DNA of 64,000 bases from Pseudomonas fluorescens HK44 (GTDB lineage: Bacteria; Pseudomonadota; Gammaproteobacteria; Pseudomonadales; Pseudomonadaceae), in assembly GCF_000217955.3 (NCBI RefSeq), contig NZ_AFOY02000018.1, forward strand, positions 124,001 to 188,000, given 5' to 3'. A program made the translations under genes and the position numbers. Below, piece by piece: positions 19,103 to 31,792 of the stretch (position 1 is its first letter; each line of letters begins with the position of its first letter). Under the pieces are notes generated by a model. It saw only the letters and a program-made list of their open reading frames with translations. It searched no databases and was not told the DNA's origin.

Positions 19103-19136
19103 TTCGTATCGCGGACCAGAAATCCGCGCGACATGC

Positions 19137-19541
19137 CTACTTTTTCTTGCGTACGTACAGCACCAGGTTGTGATCCACCAACTCGAAGCCGTGCTTCTCG
19201 ACAATTGCCTTCTGAAGCTTTTCGATTTCTTCCTCGAAGAACTCGATCACTTCACCGTTCTCCACGTTAACCATATGGTCGTGGTGACCGCCGTCAGCCA
19301 ACTCGAAGACCGCGTGGCCGCCGTCGAAATTGTGACGGACCACAAGACCAGCCGCTTCGAATTGGGTCAGTACACGGTAAACCGTGGCCAGACCGACATC
19401 CTCGCCAGCTTCCATCAGCGCCTTGTAAACATCTTCAGCACTCATGTGACGTTGCTCGGCGGAATCGAGCATTTGCAGAATTTTGACCCGTGGCAGGGTC
19501 ACTTTGAGGCCGGCTTTGCGTAGTTCGCTATTTTCAACCAT
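19137..19541 (-). CDS. fur: Ferric uptake regulator Fur
   Basis: Fe(II)-dependent repressor of iron uptake genes. The 134-residue protein has an N-terminal winged helix with LPRVKILQML and the metal-site motif HHDHMVNVENGEVIEF in the dimerisation domain. The length matches Pseudomonas Fur, which lacks C-terminal CxxC zinc fingers; none are seen here. It is divergent from bamE, the conserved arrangement. Confidence 0.97.
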   Translation of the reverse strand: MVENSELRKAGLKVTLPRVKILQMLDSAEQRHMSAEDVYKALMEAGEDVGLATVYRVLTQFEAAGLVVRHNFDGGHAVFELADGGHHDHMVNVENGEVIEFFEEEIEKLQKAIVEKHGFELVDHNLVLYVRKKK

Positions 19542-19638
19542 GGTCAGCTTTCTCGCGATGCTGCTTCGCAGCTTCTCTTAATGCGGGTATGATCGGCGTT
19601 TACGTTGTCCCAGCCAAGATAGTGGAAGTCGCCCACCG

Positions 19639-20166
19639 ATGCAAAACACCAAGCTCTTGCTAACCAGTTTCACCTTTGTGGGACTGCTCGCACTCGCCGG
19701 TTGTTCATTCCCCGGGGTTTACAAAATCGACATCCAGCAGGGCAATGTCGTCACGCAGGACATGATAGACCAGTTACGCCCGGGAATGACCCGTCGGCAA
19801 GTACGGTTTATCATGGGCAACCCACTGCTGACCGACACGTTCCATGCCGATCGCTGGGATTACTTGTATAGCCTGCAGCCAGGCGGCGGTGAACGCCAAC
19901 AGGAACGCATCAGCGTTATCTTCAACCCTAACGACCAGCTTGTCAGCCTGTCGGGCGATTTCATGCCTGGTGTGAGCCGTGACGAAGCGATTCTCGGCAA
20001 GAACAGCGGCACCACCGTAACCGCCCCGACTGAAAACGCCGAGAAGCCGAAGCCAGAGAAACCGGTAAAACCGGGTTCGCTGCTGGACCAGATCCAGAAG
20101 GACGTCGACAAGGTCGAAACCGTTCCAGTCCCGACACCAACACCGTTGGACACCGCGCCGCAATAA
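19639..20166 (+). CDS. bamE: Outer membrane assembly lipoprotein BamE (OmlA/SmpA)
   Basis: Lipoprotein of the BAM complex that inserts beta-barrel proteins into the outer membrane. The 175-residue protein has a lipobox LLALAGC (Cys about 22), the BamE fold with GMTRRQVRFIMGNPLL, and a long Lys/Pro/Thr-rich C-terminal tail as in Pseudomonas OmlA. It is divergent from fur and ends at a strong terminator. Confidence 0.95.
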   Translation: MQNTKLLLTSFTFVGLLALAGCSFPGVYKIDIQQGNVVTQDMIDQLRPGMTRRQVRFIMGNPLLTDTFHADRWDYLYSLQPGGGERQQERISVIFNPNDQLVSLSGDFMPGVSRDEAILGKNSGTTVTAPTENAEKPKPEKPVKPGSLLDQIQKDVDKVETVPVPTPTPLDTAPQ

Positions 20167-20179
20167 ATTGCGACACCAC

Positions 20180-20205
20180 AAAAAGCCCGGCATGCCGGGC
20201 TTTTT
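20180..20205. terminator. Terminator between bamE and rnfH
   Basis: AAAAAGCCCGGCATGCCGGGCTTTTT is a perfect GC-rich stem with A and T flanks, so it works in both directions between the convergent genes. Confidence 0.9.
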
Positions 20206-20226
20206 GTTGGCTGTCATTTGGGAAGT

Positions 20227-20544
20227 TTACTGATCCCGGGCCTTGGCCTGCGCCGCAGCCTTGGCCGCACGTAACCGACGAACCTCTTTTGGATCCGCCA
20301 GCAACGCTCGATAAATCTCAATGCGGTCACCCGCCTGAACCTGACGGCTCTTGGCATCGGCAATCACCTTGCCGAAAATCCCTACCGGGCACGTCGCCAG
20401 GTCCAATTCAGGGAACTGCTCGGCGATACCTGATTCAGCCAGTGCTGCAGGTAAAGTTGTGCCCACGGGCACTGCTATCTTGAGCAACACCTGGCGGTCG
20501 ACGGCGGCATACACCACCTCGACGTCAATCATCGACTCAACCAT
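20227..20544 (-). CDS. rnfH: RnfH family ubiquitin-like protein
   Basis: Small protein (105 residues) of the RnfH/UPF0125 beta-grasp family: VEVVYAAVDRQVLLKIAVPVGTTL, FPELDLATCPVGIFGK and GDRIEIYRALLADPKEVRRLRA. The start at 20544 overlaps the ratA stop; a second ATG at 20532 (MIDVEVVYAAV) is an equal alternative and neither has a strong ribosome site. Its pairing with ratA is conserved in proteobacteria; the pair is also named ratA-pasI. Function not firmly established. Confidence 0.88.
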   Translation of the reverse strand: MVESMIDVEVVYAAVDRQVLLKIAVPVGTTLPAALAESGIAEQFPELDLATCPVGIFGKVIADAKSRQVQAGDRIEIYRALLADPKEVRRLRAAKAAAQAKARDQ

Positions 20545-20971
20545 GCAACTGCTTGGCGCGCTGACAGAACGCGTCCACCAGCGTGTTCGCCGCCTGATTG
20601 AACAACGGCCCCAGGGTCGCCCGAACAATCGGCCCGGCATAATCGAACGACAGGTCCAGGCTGATCTTGCAGGCTTTCTCGCCCAACGGCTTGAACACCC
20701 AAACACCATGCAACTGATTGAACGGCCCCTCTTCGAGATGCATCTCGATCGAAGACCCGACTACCAATGTATTGCGCGTCACGAAGTGCTGGCTTAACCC
20801 GCCCTTGGCCACACCTACGCTCGCACGCATGTGCACGGCAGAGCTTTCCAGCACTTCAGCCTCGGAACACCAGGGCAAAAATTCCGGATAGCGCGCCACG
20901 TCATTAACCAGGTCATACAGCGCTTGCGCCGGATACGGCAACAGGGCCGAACGTTGAATATGTGTCGTCAT
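20537..20971 (-). CDS. ratA: RatA family START-domain protein
   Basis: The 144-residue START/polyketide-cyclase-like protein (MTTHIQRSALLPYPAQALYDLVNDV, YPEFLPWCSEAEVLES) is of the RatA family, described in E. coli as blocking 70S formation and by homology linked to coenzyme Q binding (COQ10 family). The stop overlaps rnfH. The start used removes 10 upstream residues that do not fit the family. Confidence 0.88.
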   Translation of the reverse strand: MTTHIQRSALLPYPAQALYDLVNDVARYPEFLPWCSEAEVLESSAVHMRASVGVAKGGLSQHFVTRNTLVVGSSIEMHLEEGPFNQLHGVWVFKPLGEKACKISLDLSFDYAGPIVRATLGPLFNQAANTLVDAFCQRAKQLHG

Positions 20972-20978
20972 GTCAGCG

Positions 20979-22382
20979 TCACTTCCACAGCTGGGCGGCA
21001 AACACTACAAGAATGCCAATTGGCGCCACATAGCGCATCAAGAACAATGTCAGAGCAAACAACGCCGGGCTGCGCATCGACAGTTCGTCGCGCACCGCTT
21101 CACGGCCCATCACCCAACCTGCAAACACTACAAAGCACAAACCACCTAGCGGCAACATGATCCGCGAGGTGAAGAAATCGATCACGCCAAAGAAGTCCAG
21201 ACCGCTTTGCGCCCCCCACTGGTAGAGGTGAAACGCACCGCCATCATTCACGAAAAACTTGGCCTGTTTCCCTATATTGAAGGAAAACACCGTTCCCAGG
21301 CCAACAAACCAGCAACTGAACGCCAGCCAGAACGTCACCCAGCCACGACGGATGTTGGTCCGCTCAACCAGGTAGGCCACCATCGGTTCCAGCAAGGAAA
21401 TCGCTGAACTCCAGGCCGCAATTGCCACCAGCACGAAGAACACCACCCCCATCAACTGGCCGAATGCAACGTTACCAAAAGCAAATGGCAGGCTGACGAA
21501 CATCAATCCAGGCCCTTCGCTTGGGTTCAAACCCGCCGCAAACACAATCGGAAACAACGCCAAGCCGGCCAGCAGCGAAACAAAGGTATCCAGTAACGCA
21601 ACGCCGACGATGGTCCCGGAAATCGACGAATGCTTAGGCATATAAGCACCGTAGATCATGATTGAACCCACACCGACGCTCAGGGAAAAAAACGCATGCC
21701 CCATGGCCGGCAGCAAGCCGTCCAGCAACTTGTCCGGGTTGAAGTCGAACATGAAATGCACGCCTTCCATGAAGTGCCCGGTGGTCAGGCTGTAGCCCAA
21801 CAGAATCACCAGCATCACGAACAGCAACGGCATCATGATCCGCAGACTGCGCTCGAGCCCCGCGACTACGCCTTTGGCGATAACGAACGCCGAAAGCAAC
21901 ATGAAGAGAGTGTGCCACAGCGTCAGACGCCAAGGGTCGGCGATCACCCCATCAAAATGGGCGCCGACCTGATCGGCCGTAACGCCCTGGAAGTCACCAC
22001 GCCCCATGTCGATGATGTAATCCAGCGACCAACCGCCTACCACACTATAAAAAGACAGAATCAGCAGTGCCGTGATCATCCCGGCAAACGCGCCCCAGGA
22101 CCATTTCGCCGAATGCCCAGCTTCAAGCGCAAGCACCTTCAAGGCATTTGCCGGACTTTGCCGGGCACGACGACCGATCAGGGTTTCGGCCAACATCACC
22201 GGCACGCCAATCAGCGCAATACACGCCAGAAACACCAACACAAACGCGCCGCCGCCATAGACGCCGACCATATAGGGAAATTTCCAGATACTACCCAACC
22301 CCACGGCTGAACCGGTCGCAGCGAGTATGAAAACCCAACGGCTAGCCCAACTACCGTGGACTGAAACCTTGTCTGACGACAT
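20979..22382 (-). CDS. Sodium-dependent transporter (NSS/SNF family)
   Basis: The 467-residue inner-membrane protein has about 11-12 helices and opens with the SNF signature GSWASRWVFILAATGSAVGLGSIWKFPY, the sodium/substrate site of the neurotransmitter:sodium symporter family. Substrate is not determinable from sequence; amino acids are likely for bacterial members. The start MSSDKVSVHGSW is used since upstream codons overlap the smpB promoter region. It ends 7 bases before the ratA start. Confidence 0.9.
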   Translation of the reverse strand: MSSDKVSVHGSWASRWVFILAATGSAVGLGSIWKFPYMVGVYGGGAFVLVFLACIALIGVPVMLAETLIGRRARQSPANALKVLALEAGHSAKWSWGAFAGMITALLILSFYSVVGGWSLDYIIDMGRGDFQGVTADQVGAHFDGVIADPWRLTLWHTLFMLLSAFVIAKGVVAGLERSLRIMMPLLFVMLVILLGYSLTTGHFMEGVHFMFDFNPDKLLDGLLPAMGHAFFSLSVGVGSIMIYGAYMPKHSSISGTIVGVALLDTFVSLLAGLALFPIVFAAGLNPSEGPGLMFVSLPFAFGNVAFGQLMGVVFFVLVAIAAWSSAISLLEPMVAYLVERTNIRRGWVTFWLAFSCWFVGLGTVFSFNIGKQAKFFVNDGGAFHLYQWGAQSGLDFFGVIDFFTSRIMLPLGGLCFVVFAGWVMGREAVRDELSMRSPALFALTLFLMRYVAPIGILVVFAAQLWK

Positions 22383-22500
22383 CCCGAACACGCCCAACCG
22401 ATCAAAAAAGAGGGCGCATTGTCCGGGATTCACTCAATGCGCTCAAGCACGCAGGTTCACCGTAGCCGACTCGCGCGCAACTCCCTATAATGCCGCCCCT

Positions 22501-22983
22501 ATGGCTAAACAGAAGAAACACCCCGAAGGGACCATCGCGCAGAATAAAAAGGCGCGACACGATTACTTCATCGAACACCGGTTCGAGGCTGGCATGGTCC
22601 TGGCCGGCTGGGAAGTAAAGAGTCTGCGTGCAGGCAAGGCACAACTGGTCGACAGTTATGTGCTGCTCAAGGATGGCGAGGCGTGGCTGCTCGGCAGTCA
22701 TATCACTCCGCTGACCACCGCCAGCACCCACGTCATCGCCGACCCGACGCGCACGCGCAAGCTGCTGCTCAACCAGCGCGAGCTGGAGAAGCTGTTTGCC
22801 GCCGTGCAACAGAAGGGTTACGCCTGCGTCTGCCTGTCGTTGTACTGGAGCAAGCACTTGATCAAGTGCGAGATCGCTCTGGGCAAGGGCAAGAAGGAAT
22901 ACGACAAGCGTGATACCGAGCGCGAGCGCGATGCCGGTCGCGAGCTGCAGCGTGCAGTGCGTAACAAGGGCAAGGAAGATTAA
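22501..22983 (+). CDS. smpB: SsrA-binding protein SmpB
   Basis: Binds tmRNA and delivers it to stalled ribosomes for trans-translation. The 160-residue protein contains QNKKARHDYFIEHRFEAGMVLAGWEVKSLR and YTKHLIKCEIALGKGKKEYDKR-type basic C-terminal tail. The start MAKQKKHPEGTIAQNKKARH is the family start. Its partner ssrA lies 9.3 kb downstream in the same window. Confidence 0.97.
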   Translation: MAKQKKHPEGTIAQNKKARHDYFIEHRFEAGMVLAGWEVKSLRAGKAQLVDSYVLLKDGEAWLLGSHITPLTTASTHVIADPTRTRKLLLNQRELEKLFAAVQQKGYACVCLSLYWSKHLIKCEIALGKGKKEYDKRDTERERDAGRELQRAVRNKGKED

Positions 22984-23005
22984 TTTTCCTGCTGCTTGAA
23001 ACTGC

Positions 23006-23095
23006 TATCGCGAGCTCGCTCCCACACGATCTATAGATGCCGACATTTATGTGGCAGACCTGGAACCTGTGGGAGCGAGCTTGCTCGCGAAGACA
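23006..23095. repeat. REP doublet (REPIN-like)
   Basis: Two inverted copies of the Pseudomonas REP core (23006-23026 and 23069-23095, TGTGGGAGCGAGCTTGCTCG) are separated by about 42 bases. They fill the gap between smpB and lldR. Confidence 0.85.
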
Positions 23096-23134
23096 ATCGC
23101 ACAAGCGATAAAGATTTAACTGACAAAACCCAAC

Positions 23135-23902
23135 CTACATTCCCTTGCGCCGCTCCGCCCGAGCCATGCGCTGTATTTCCTGACGCACCTCTTCGAGCAC
23201 TTCCTGCACATACAAAATGTGTCGGCTGGAAATTTCTCGCGCCTGCTCTGCGTGCCCTTCAACAATCGCCTGATACAAGTCCCGGTGCTGACTGATCAGC
23301 ATGTCACGGGTTTCGGCGCGCTGTTTGTACATGCCACCGATGTTGGTCACCACGTTGCGCTTGAGCAGATCGAACAGCCCGCGAATGGTGTGCAACAGCA
23401 CCGCGTTGTGACTGGCTTCGGCGATGGCCAGGTGAAAGTTCGCATCCGCCGCGCCCTCTTCCGCACGACTCACTTGATCATGGCGCGAGTAGCAATCCTG
23501 CAACTCTTCGAATGCCGCAGTCAGTCGCTCGCGGTCAACATCCGTCGCGCGCAACGCGGCGTAATAGGCGCATGACGCTTCCAGCGTATGGCGAAACTCC
23601 AGCAGATCACGCTGGGCTTCGGGATTGCTTTCCAGCAGGTGCAGCAACGGATCGCTGAAGGTTGAACCGAGCGATTCAACCACATAGTTGCCACCGCCCT
23701 GGCGGCTGACCAGCAGCCCTTTGGCCGTCAGTTTCTGGATCGCCTCACGCAATGAAGGGCGCGATACACCGAACTGCTCGGCCAAGGCGCGCTCCGCCGG
23801 CAATCGCTCACCGGATTTCAGCGTGCCCTCAAGGATCATCCCCTCAAGCTGCTCGACAATATCGTCAGACAAACGGCGCTGACGAATCTGATCAAACCCC
23901 AT
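23135..23902 (-). CDS. lldR: FCD-type GntR regulator LldR of lactate use
   Basis: The 255-residue regulator has an N-terminal winged helix (LKSGERLPAERALAEQFGVSRPSLREAI) and a C-terminal FCD effector domain. It is divergent from lldP and the lut genes. Members of this subgroup repress lactate genes and release DNA on binding lactate. A perfect 17-base palindrome at 24095-24111 fits its operator type. Confidence 0.9.
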   Translation of the reverse strand: MGFDQIRQRRLSDDIVEQLEGMILEGTLKSGERLPAERALAEQFGVSRPSLREAIQKLTAKGLLVSRQGGGNYVVESLGSTFSDPLLHLLESNPEAQRDLLEFRHTLEASCAYYAALRATDVDRERLTAAFEELQDCYSRHDQVSRAEEGAADANFHLAIAEASHNAVLLHTIRGLFDLLKRNVVTNIGGMYKQRAETRDMLISQHRDLYQAIVEGHAEQAREISSRHILYVQEVLEEVRQEIQRMARAERRKGM

Positions 23903-24094
23903 AACTCATTCTCCACGGTCCCGACGGCTCGCCGGGCTCTCTATTCTGGCCTATTGGCGTCGTACCAGCACCTACCAGACGGCGTTTGATCGAACAGATC
24001 AGATGAACTCTGTACCGCTCATTCGACGAAAGTTTCAGGGCGGCAAATTGACACACCACACCCAAGGCTTTTACCCTAGCCAACAGCGATTGTA

Positions 24095-24111
24095 AATTGG
24101 TATTACCAATT
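24095..24111. promoter_or_regulatory. Probable LldR operator
   Basis: The palindrome AATTGGTATTACCAATT is the classic FadR/LldR-type site with TTGGT-N-ACCAA half-sites. It lies 53 bases before the lldP ATG in the lldR-lldP gap; the remainder of this 261-base gap shows no gene. Confidence 0.85.
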
Positions 24112-24163
24112 ATCCAAGAACGCTGACCAGTGCCTGACCAACAACAATTAGGGGCCACCCCAT

Positions 24164-25852
24164 ATGCAAACCTGGCAACAGCTCTACAGCCCGCTCGGCA
24201 GCCTCGGCTTGTCCGCACTCGCGGCCGTTATCCCCATCGTATTTTTCTTCCTGGCTCTGGCCGTGTTCCGCCTCAAAGGACACGTCGCCGGGAGCATTAC
24301 CCTGGCGCTGTCGATTCTGGTGGCGATCTTTGCCTTCCAGATGCCTGTCGACATGGCCTTCGCTGCTGCTGGCTATGGATTTGCCTATGGACTGTGGCCG
24401 ATTGCCTGGATCATCGTGGCTGCGGTGTTCCTCTACAAACTGACGGTCAAGAGCGGACAGTTCGAAGTGATCCGCAGCTCGGTGCTGTCGATTACCGACG
24501 ACCAACGCCTGCAAGTGCTACTGATCGGTTTCTGCTTCGGCGCATTCCTGGAAGGTGCCGCCGGATTCGGCGCACCGGTAGCGATTACCGCCGCGCTGCT
24601 GGTAGGACTGGGTTTCAACCCGCTGTACGCCGCCGGCCTGTGCCTGATTGCCAACACTGCGCCGGTAGCCTTCGGCGCGCTGGGGATTCCGATCATCGTC
24701 GCCGGCCAAGTAACCGGCATCGACGCGTTCAAGATCGGCGCCATGGCGGGTCGCCAACTGCCACTGTTGTCAGTGTTCGTGCCGTTCTGGCTGGTGTTCA
24801 TGATGGACGGCCTGCGCGGCATCAAAGAGACCTGGCCGGCAGCGTTGGTGGCGGGCTTGAGCTTTGCCGTGACCCAGTTTTTCACCTCGAACTTCATTGG
24901 CCCCGAGCTGCCGGACATTACGTCGGCGCTGGTCAGTCTGGTTTCCCTGACCCTGTTCCTCAAGGTCTGGCAGCCCAAGCGTTCGTTCGCCGAAGCGACC
25001 GCCAGCGTCGGCGCCGCAACTGTGAAAAGCGCCGGTGGCTTCGGTCAACCGCGTACGACCCAGCCTTCGCCGTACAGCTTCGGCGAGATCTTCAAGGCCT
25101 GGTCGCCGTTCCTGATCCTTACCGCGCTGGTGACCATTTGGACCTTGAAACCCTTCAAGGCAATGTTCGCCGCCGGCGGCTCGATGTACGGCTGGGTGTT
25201 CAACTTCGCCATCCCGCACCTGGACCAACTGGTAATCAAGACTGCTCCAATCGTAGCCGCTCCGACTGCGATTCCTGCAGTGTTCAAACTTGATCCGATT
25301 TCGGCGACCGGCACGGCGATTTTCTTCTCCGCACTGATCTCGATGCTGATCCTGAAGATCAACTTAAAAATTGGTCTTACCATATTAAAAGAGACCTTCT
25401 TTGAACTGCGCTGGCCGATTCTGTCGATCGGCATGGTGCTGGCCTTCGCCTTCGTCACCAACTATTCAGGCATGTCGTCGACCATGGCGCTGGTGCTGGC
25501 AGCCACCGGCGCGGCCTTCCCGTTCTTCTCGCCATTCCTCGGCTGGCTGGGCGTGTTCCTGACCGGTTCGGACACCTCGTCCAACGCGCTGTTCAGCTCG
25601 CTGCAAGCGACCACCGCCCACCAGATCGGCGTCAACGACGTGCTGTTGGTGGCGGCGAACACCAGCGGTGGCGTGACCGGCAAAATGATCTCGCCACAAT
25701 CGATCGCCGTGGCCTGCGCCGCGACCGGTCTGGTGGGCAAGGAATCCGACCTGTTCCGCTTCACTCTCAAGCACAGCCTATTCTTTGCCACTATCGTCGG
25801 CCTGATTACGCTGGCCCAGGCCTACTGGTTTACCGGCATGCTGGTGCACTAA
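24164..25852 (+). CDS. lldP: L-lactate permease
   Basis: The 562-residue LctP-family inner-membrane symporter imports lactate with protons. It has about 12-14 hydrophobic segments and the signature GFCFGAFLEGAAGFGAPVAI (about 125-145), plus GSDTSSNALFSSLQ in the C-terminal half. It is controlled by the LldR palindrome upstream. A hairpin at 25878-25902 in the gap to lutA has no T-run and may only lower read-through. Confidence 0.95.
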   Translation: MQTWQQLYSPLGSLGLSALAAVIPIVFFFLALAVFRLKGHVAGSITLALSILVAIFAFQMPVDMAFAAAGYGFAYGLWPIAWIIVAAVFLYKLTVKSGQFEVIRSSVLSITDDQRLQVLLIGFCFGAFLEGAAGFGAPVAITAALLVGLGFNPLYAAGLCLIANTAPVAFGALGIPIIVAGQVTGIDAFKIGAMAGRQLPLLSVFVPFWLVFMMDGLRGIKETWPAALVAGLSFAVTQFFTSNFIGPELPDITSALVSLVSLTLFLKVWQPKRSFAEATASVGAATVKSAGGFGQPRTTQPSPYSFGEIFKAWSPFLILTALVTIWTLKPFKAMFAAGGSMYGWVFNFAIPHLDQLVIKTAPIVAAPTAIPAVFKLDPISATGTAIFFSALISMLILKINLKIGLTILKETFFELRWPILSIGMVLAFAFVTNYSGMSSTMALVLAATGAAFPFFSPFLGWLGVFLTGSDTSSNALFSSLQATTAHQIGVNDVLLVAANTSGGVTGKMISPQSIAVACAATGLVGKESDLFRFTLKHSLFFATIVGLITLAQAYWFTGMLVH

Positions 25853-25997
25853 GACTACAAGCAACACAGAAAGAACCGACGCCGGACTTTGACTTCGGCG
25901 TCAGCGACTCACCACCCGGTCTGCAAGGCTGCTGAAAGCTTCCCGCTTTATAGTCAGCAGCCTCAGCGGACGGATAACCGGCCGAGAGACACGCCTG

Positions 25998-26822
25998 ATG
26001 AGCGAGCTTTTTTACAACGCTGTGCCGAACGCGACCCGTGTCGCCCCGCCACTGCCGGAACCGCGCCAGTACCCCAGCGAGAAACCACAGCGGGTCTACC
26101 TGTTCGGCACATGCGTGGTCGACCTGTTTTATCCCGAGGCCGGGATGGACGCGATTCACCTGCTCGAACGCGAAGGCATTCGCGTGGAGTACCCGCAAGG
26201 GCAAAGCTGCTGCGGACAACCGGCCTACACCTCGGGTTACACCGAACAGGCCCGTACCGTAGCGCGCTCGCAACTGGCGCTGTTTGCCGGGGATGATCCG
26301 GTGGTGGTGCCTTCAGGCTCCTGCGCGGGAATGCTGCGTGAACATTACGCCGACTTGTTCAAGGACGAGCCGGATACGTTGAAACAGGTTCAGGCCCTGG
26401 CGGCGCGAACCTATGAGCTGGCCGAGTTTCTGCTGTTCGTCTGCAAGGTGCAGCTCAAGGACAGCGGCAATCCGGTCAAAGTGGCGCTGCACACCTCGTG
26501 CTCGGCACGGCGTGAAATGAACACCCACTTGCACGGGCGCGAGCTGTTGTCGCAACTGAGCAACGTGAAGCGGGTCGACCACGATCACGAAAGTGAATGC
26601 TGTGGCTTTGGTGGGACATTCAGCGTCCGAATGCCAGACATTTCCGGTGCGATGGTCGCAGACAAGACCAAAGCCCTGAAGGAGTCCGGCGCGCACACGG
26701 TGCTGAGTGCCGACTGCGGCTGCTTGATGAATATCAACGGCTCGTTGGAAAAACAGAACGAAGCGTTACGCGGCCAACATCTGGCCAGCTTCCTCTGGCA
26801 GCGAACCGGAGGTGCAAAATGA
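25998..26822 (+). CDS. lutA: L-lactate oxidation subunit LutA (LldE), CCG-domain protein
   Basis: First subunit of the LutABC iron-sulfur L-lactate oxidising complex (LldEFG in other nomenclature). The 274-residue protein has two CCG domains, with CCGQPAYTSGYTEQ at about 71 and CCGFGGTFSVRMP at about 200. The lutB ATG overlaps its TGA. No flavin-type L-lactate dehydrogenase LldD is present in this locus, so LutABC is the likely L-lactate route. Confidence 0.93.
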   Translation: MSELFYNAVPNATRVAPPLPEPRQYPSEKPQRVYLFGTCVVDLFYPEAGMDAIHLLEREGIRVEYPQGQSCCGQPAYTSGYTEQARTVARSQLALFAGDDPVVVPSGSCAGMLREHYADLFKDEPDTLKQVQALAARTYELAEFLLFVCKVQLKDSGNPVKVALHTSCSARREMNTHLHGRELLSQLSNVKRVDHDHESECCGFGGTFSVRMPDISGAMVADKTKALKESGAHTVLSADCGCLMNINGSLEKQNEALRGQHLASFLWQRTGGAK

Positions 26823-28273
26823 GCACTTCCACGCTGATTCCAACGGTGGCGGTTGAAGAAGATTTTCGCACCCGGGCTCACGAGGCGTTGGGTGACAAGC
26901 AACTGCGAAACAACTTTCGCAGTGCAATGGATTCACTGATGGCAAAGCGGGCAGCGTCCTTCAGCGATGCCTTCGAGCGAGAACACTTACGCGCCCTGGG
27001 CAATGCTGTTCGTGCCCGCGCGTTATCCAGGTTGCCCGACCTGCTCGAGCAACTGGAACAGAACCTGACCCGCAACGGTGTGACAGTGCACTGGGCGGAA
27101 ACGGTGGACGAGGCCAATGGCATCGTCTTGTCGATCATCCGTGCTCACGAGGCGCGGCAAGTGATCAAGGGCAAATCGATGGTCAGCGAAGAGATGGAGA
27201 TGAACCATGTCCTCGCTGAACAAGGCGTTGAATGCCTTGAGTCGGACATGGGCGAGTTCATCGTCCAGCTCGACCACGAGAAGCCTTCACACATTATTAT
27301 GCCGGCGATCCACAAGAATGCCGGTCAGGTCGCGTCCTTGTTCCACGACAAACTTGGCGTGGAATACACCAAGGACGTTGACCAACTCATTCAGATCGGT
27401 CGCAAGGTCTTGCGGCAGAAATTCTTCGAAGCCGACATCGGCGTCTCTGGCGTCAACTTCGCCGTGGCCGAAACCGGCACCCTGCTGCTGGTGGAAAACG
27501 AAGGCAACGGCCGCATGTCGACCACCGTGCCGCCAGTACACATCGCCGTCACCGGGATCGAGAAAGTCGTCGAAAACCTGCGCGACGTTGTACCCCTGCT
27601 CTCCTTGCTGACACGCTCGGCCCTCGGCCAGCCAATCACCACTTACGTCAACATGATCTCCGGCCCGCGCAAGGAACATGAACTCGACGGCCCGCAAGAA
27701 GTGCACTTGGTATTGCTCGACAACGGTCGCAGCCAGGCCTTTGCCGACAGCAAACTGCGCCAGACCCTGAACTGCATCCGCTGCGGCGCCTGCATGAACC
27801 ATTGCCCGGTTTACACGCGCATCGGCGGTCATGCCTATGGCGAGGTTTACCCGGGCCCGATCGGCAAGATCATCACCCCGCACATGGTCGGCCTGGCGAA
27901 AGTCCCGGACCACCCGAGCGCCTCGTCGCTGTGCGGCGCCTGCGGTGAAGTCTGCCCGGTAAAAATTCCGATCCCGGCACTGCTGCGCCGCCTACGCGAA
28001 GAAAACGTCAAAGCCCCTGACAGCCCGCATCAAGTGATGCGCGGCCAAGGCAGCAAGTACTCGCGCAAAGAGCGCTTCGTCTGGAACGCCTGGGCCAAGC
28101 TCAACAGCTCGCCGACGCTGTATCGGCTGTTCGGCTTCTTCGCCACTCGCCTGCGCGCCCTCACGCCAAACAACATTGGCCCTTGGACGCAAAACCATAG
28201 CGCGCCAAAACCCGCCGCTCGCTCACTGCACGATATGGCCCGCGAGCATTTGGCCAAACAGGGAGATCGCTGA
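26819..28273 (+). CDS. lutB: L-lactate oxidation iron-sulfur subunit LutB (LldF)
   Basis: The 484-residue protein has an N-terminal LUD domain and two 4Fe-4S clusters, CIRCGACMNHCP (about 319) and CGACGEVCP (about 372), followed by a C-terminal tail with a hydrophobic stretch. It transfers electrons from lactate toward the respiratory chain. The start MSTSTLIPTVAVEEDF overlaps the lutA stop (ATGA), which rules out the long upstream reading. Confidence 0.93.
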   Translation: MSTSTLIPTVAVEEDFRTRAHEALGDKQLRNNFRSAMDSLMAKRAASFSDAFEREHLRALGNAVRARALSRLPDLLEQLEQNLTRNGVTVHWAETVDEANGIVLSIIRAHEARQVIKGKSMVSEEMEMNHVLAEQGVECLESDMGEFIVQLDHEKPSHIIMPAIHKNAGQVASLFHDKLGVEYTKDVDQLIQIGRKVLRQKFFEADIGVSGVNFAVAETGTLLLVENEGNGRMSTTVPPVHIAVTGIEKVVENLRDVVPLLSLLTRSALGQPITTYVNMISGPRKEHELDGPQEVHLVLLDNGRSQAFADSKLRQTLNCIRCGACMNHCPVYTRIGGHAYGEVYPGPIGKIITPHMVGLAKVPDHPSASSLCGACGEVCPVKIPIPALLRRLREENVKAPDSPHQVMRGQGSKYSRKERFVWNAWAKLNSSPTLYRLFGFFATRLRALTPNNIGPWTQNHSAPKPAARSLHDMAREHLAKQGDR

Positions 28274-28940
28274 TGAGCGCCAAGCAAAACATCCTCGCCA
28301 AACTGCGCAACAGCCTGACCGGCACCACGCCAGTGCCTGACAACTTCGATGAAGCGCTGGTGACCGAGCCTTACACCTACACCCCAGAGCAACGCATCCC
28401 GCAACTGCGCAAACTGATGGAAGCGGTGCACACCGAAATCCACCTGACCAGCGAGCAAGGCTGGCCCGAGTTGCTCGCGCAATTACTGCGCGACCGTCAG
28501 TTACCGAGCCTGCTGATCGCACCGACTACGCCACACGGCCAACGTGTCACGCAGCATTGGGCGAATAACCCTGACCTGCCCACACTGAAGGCCTACGACC
28601 GTCCGGTAGAAGAATGGAAAGCCGAGCTGTTCAACGACACCCCGGCCAGCCTGACCACCACCCTCGGCGCGATCGCCGCCACCGGCAGCCTGATCATCTG
28701 GCCCACCCGCGAAGAACCACGACTGATGAGCCTGGTGCCGCCGGTGCATTTCGCCCTGCTCAAGGCCAGTGAAATTCGCGACAACTTCTATCAAGTGCAA
28801 CAAGAGTACGAGTGGGCCCAAGGCATGCCGACCAACGCTTTGCTGGTGTCCGGCCCGTCGAAAACCGCCGACATCGAGCAAGTCCTGGCTTACGGCGCCC
28901 ACGGCCCGAAAGACCTGGTGGTGCTGATCCTGGAGGACCA

Positions 28941-28944
<4 letters not shown>
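28273..28944 (+). CDS. lutC: L-lactate oxidation subunit LutC (LldG)
   Basis: The 223-residue LUD-domain protein has LGAIAATGSLIIWPTREEPRLMSLVPPVHFALL, the usual family core (about 137-169). It shares one base with the lutB stop (TGATG) and its TGA overlaps the dld ATG, so the four genes are translated as a coupled unit. Confidence 0.92.
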
Positions 28945-31751
<2,807 letters not shown>

Positions 31752-31766
31752 AATCGACGTTATCCA

Positions 31767-31792
31767 GCAAGGGGCGCTCTGCCCCTTTGCTG
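31767..31792 (+). terminator. Terminator after dld
   Basis: AGCAAGGGGC...GCCCCTTTGCT forms a GC-rich stem with one bulge, 16 bases behind the dld stop. The T-tract is poor. Confidence 0.55.
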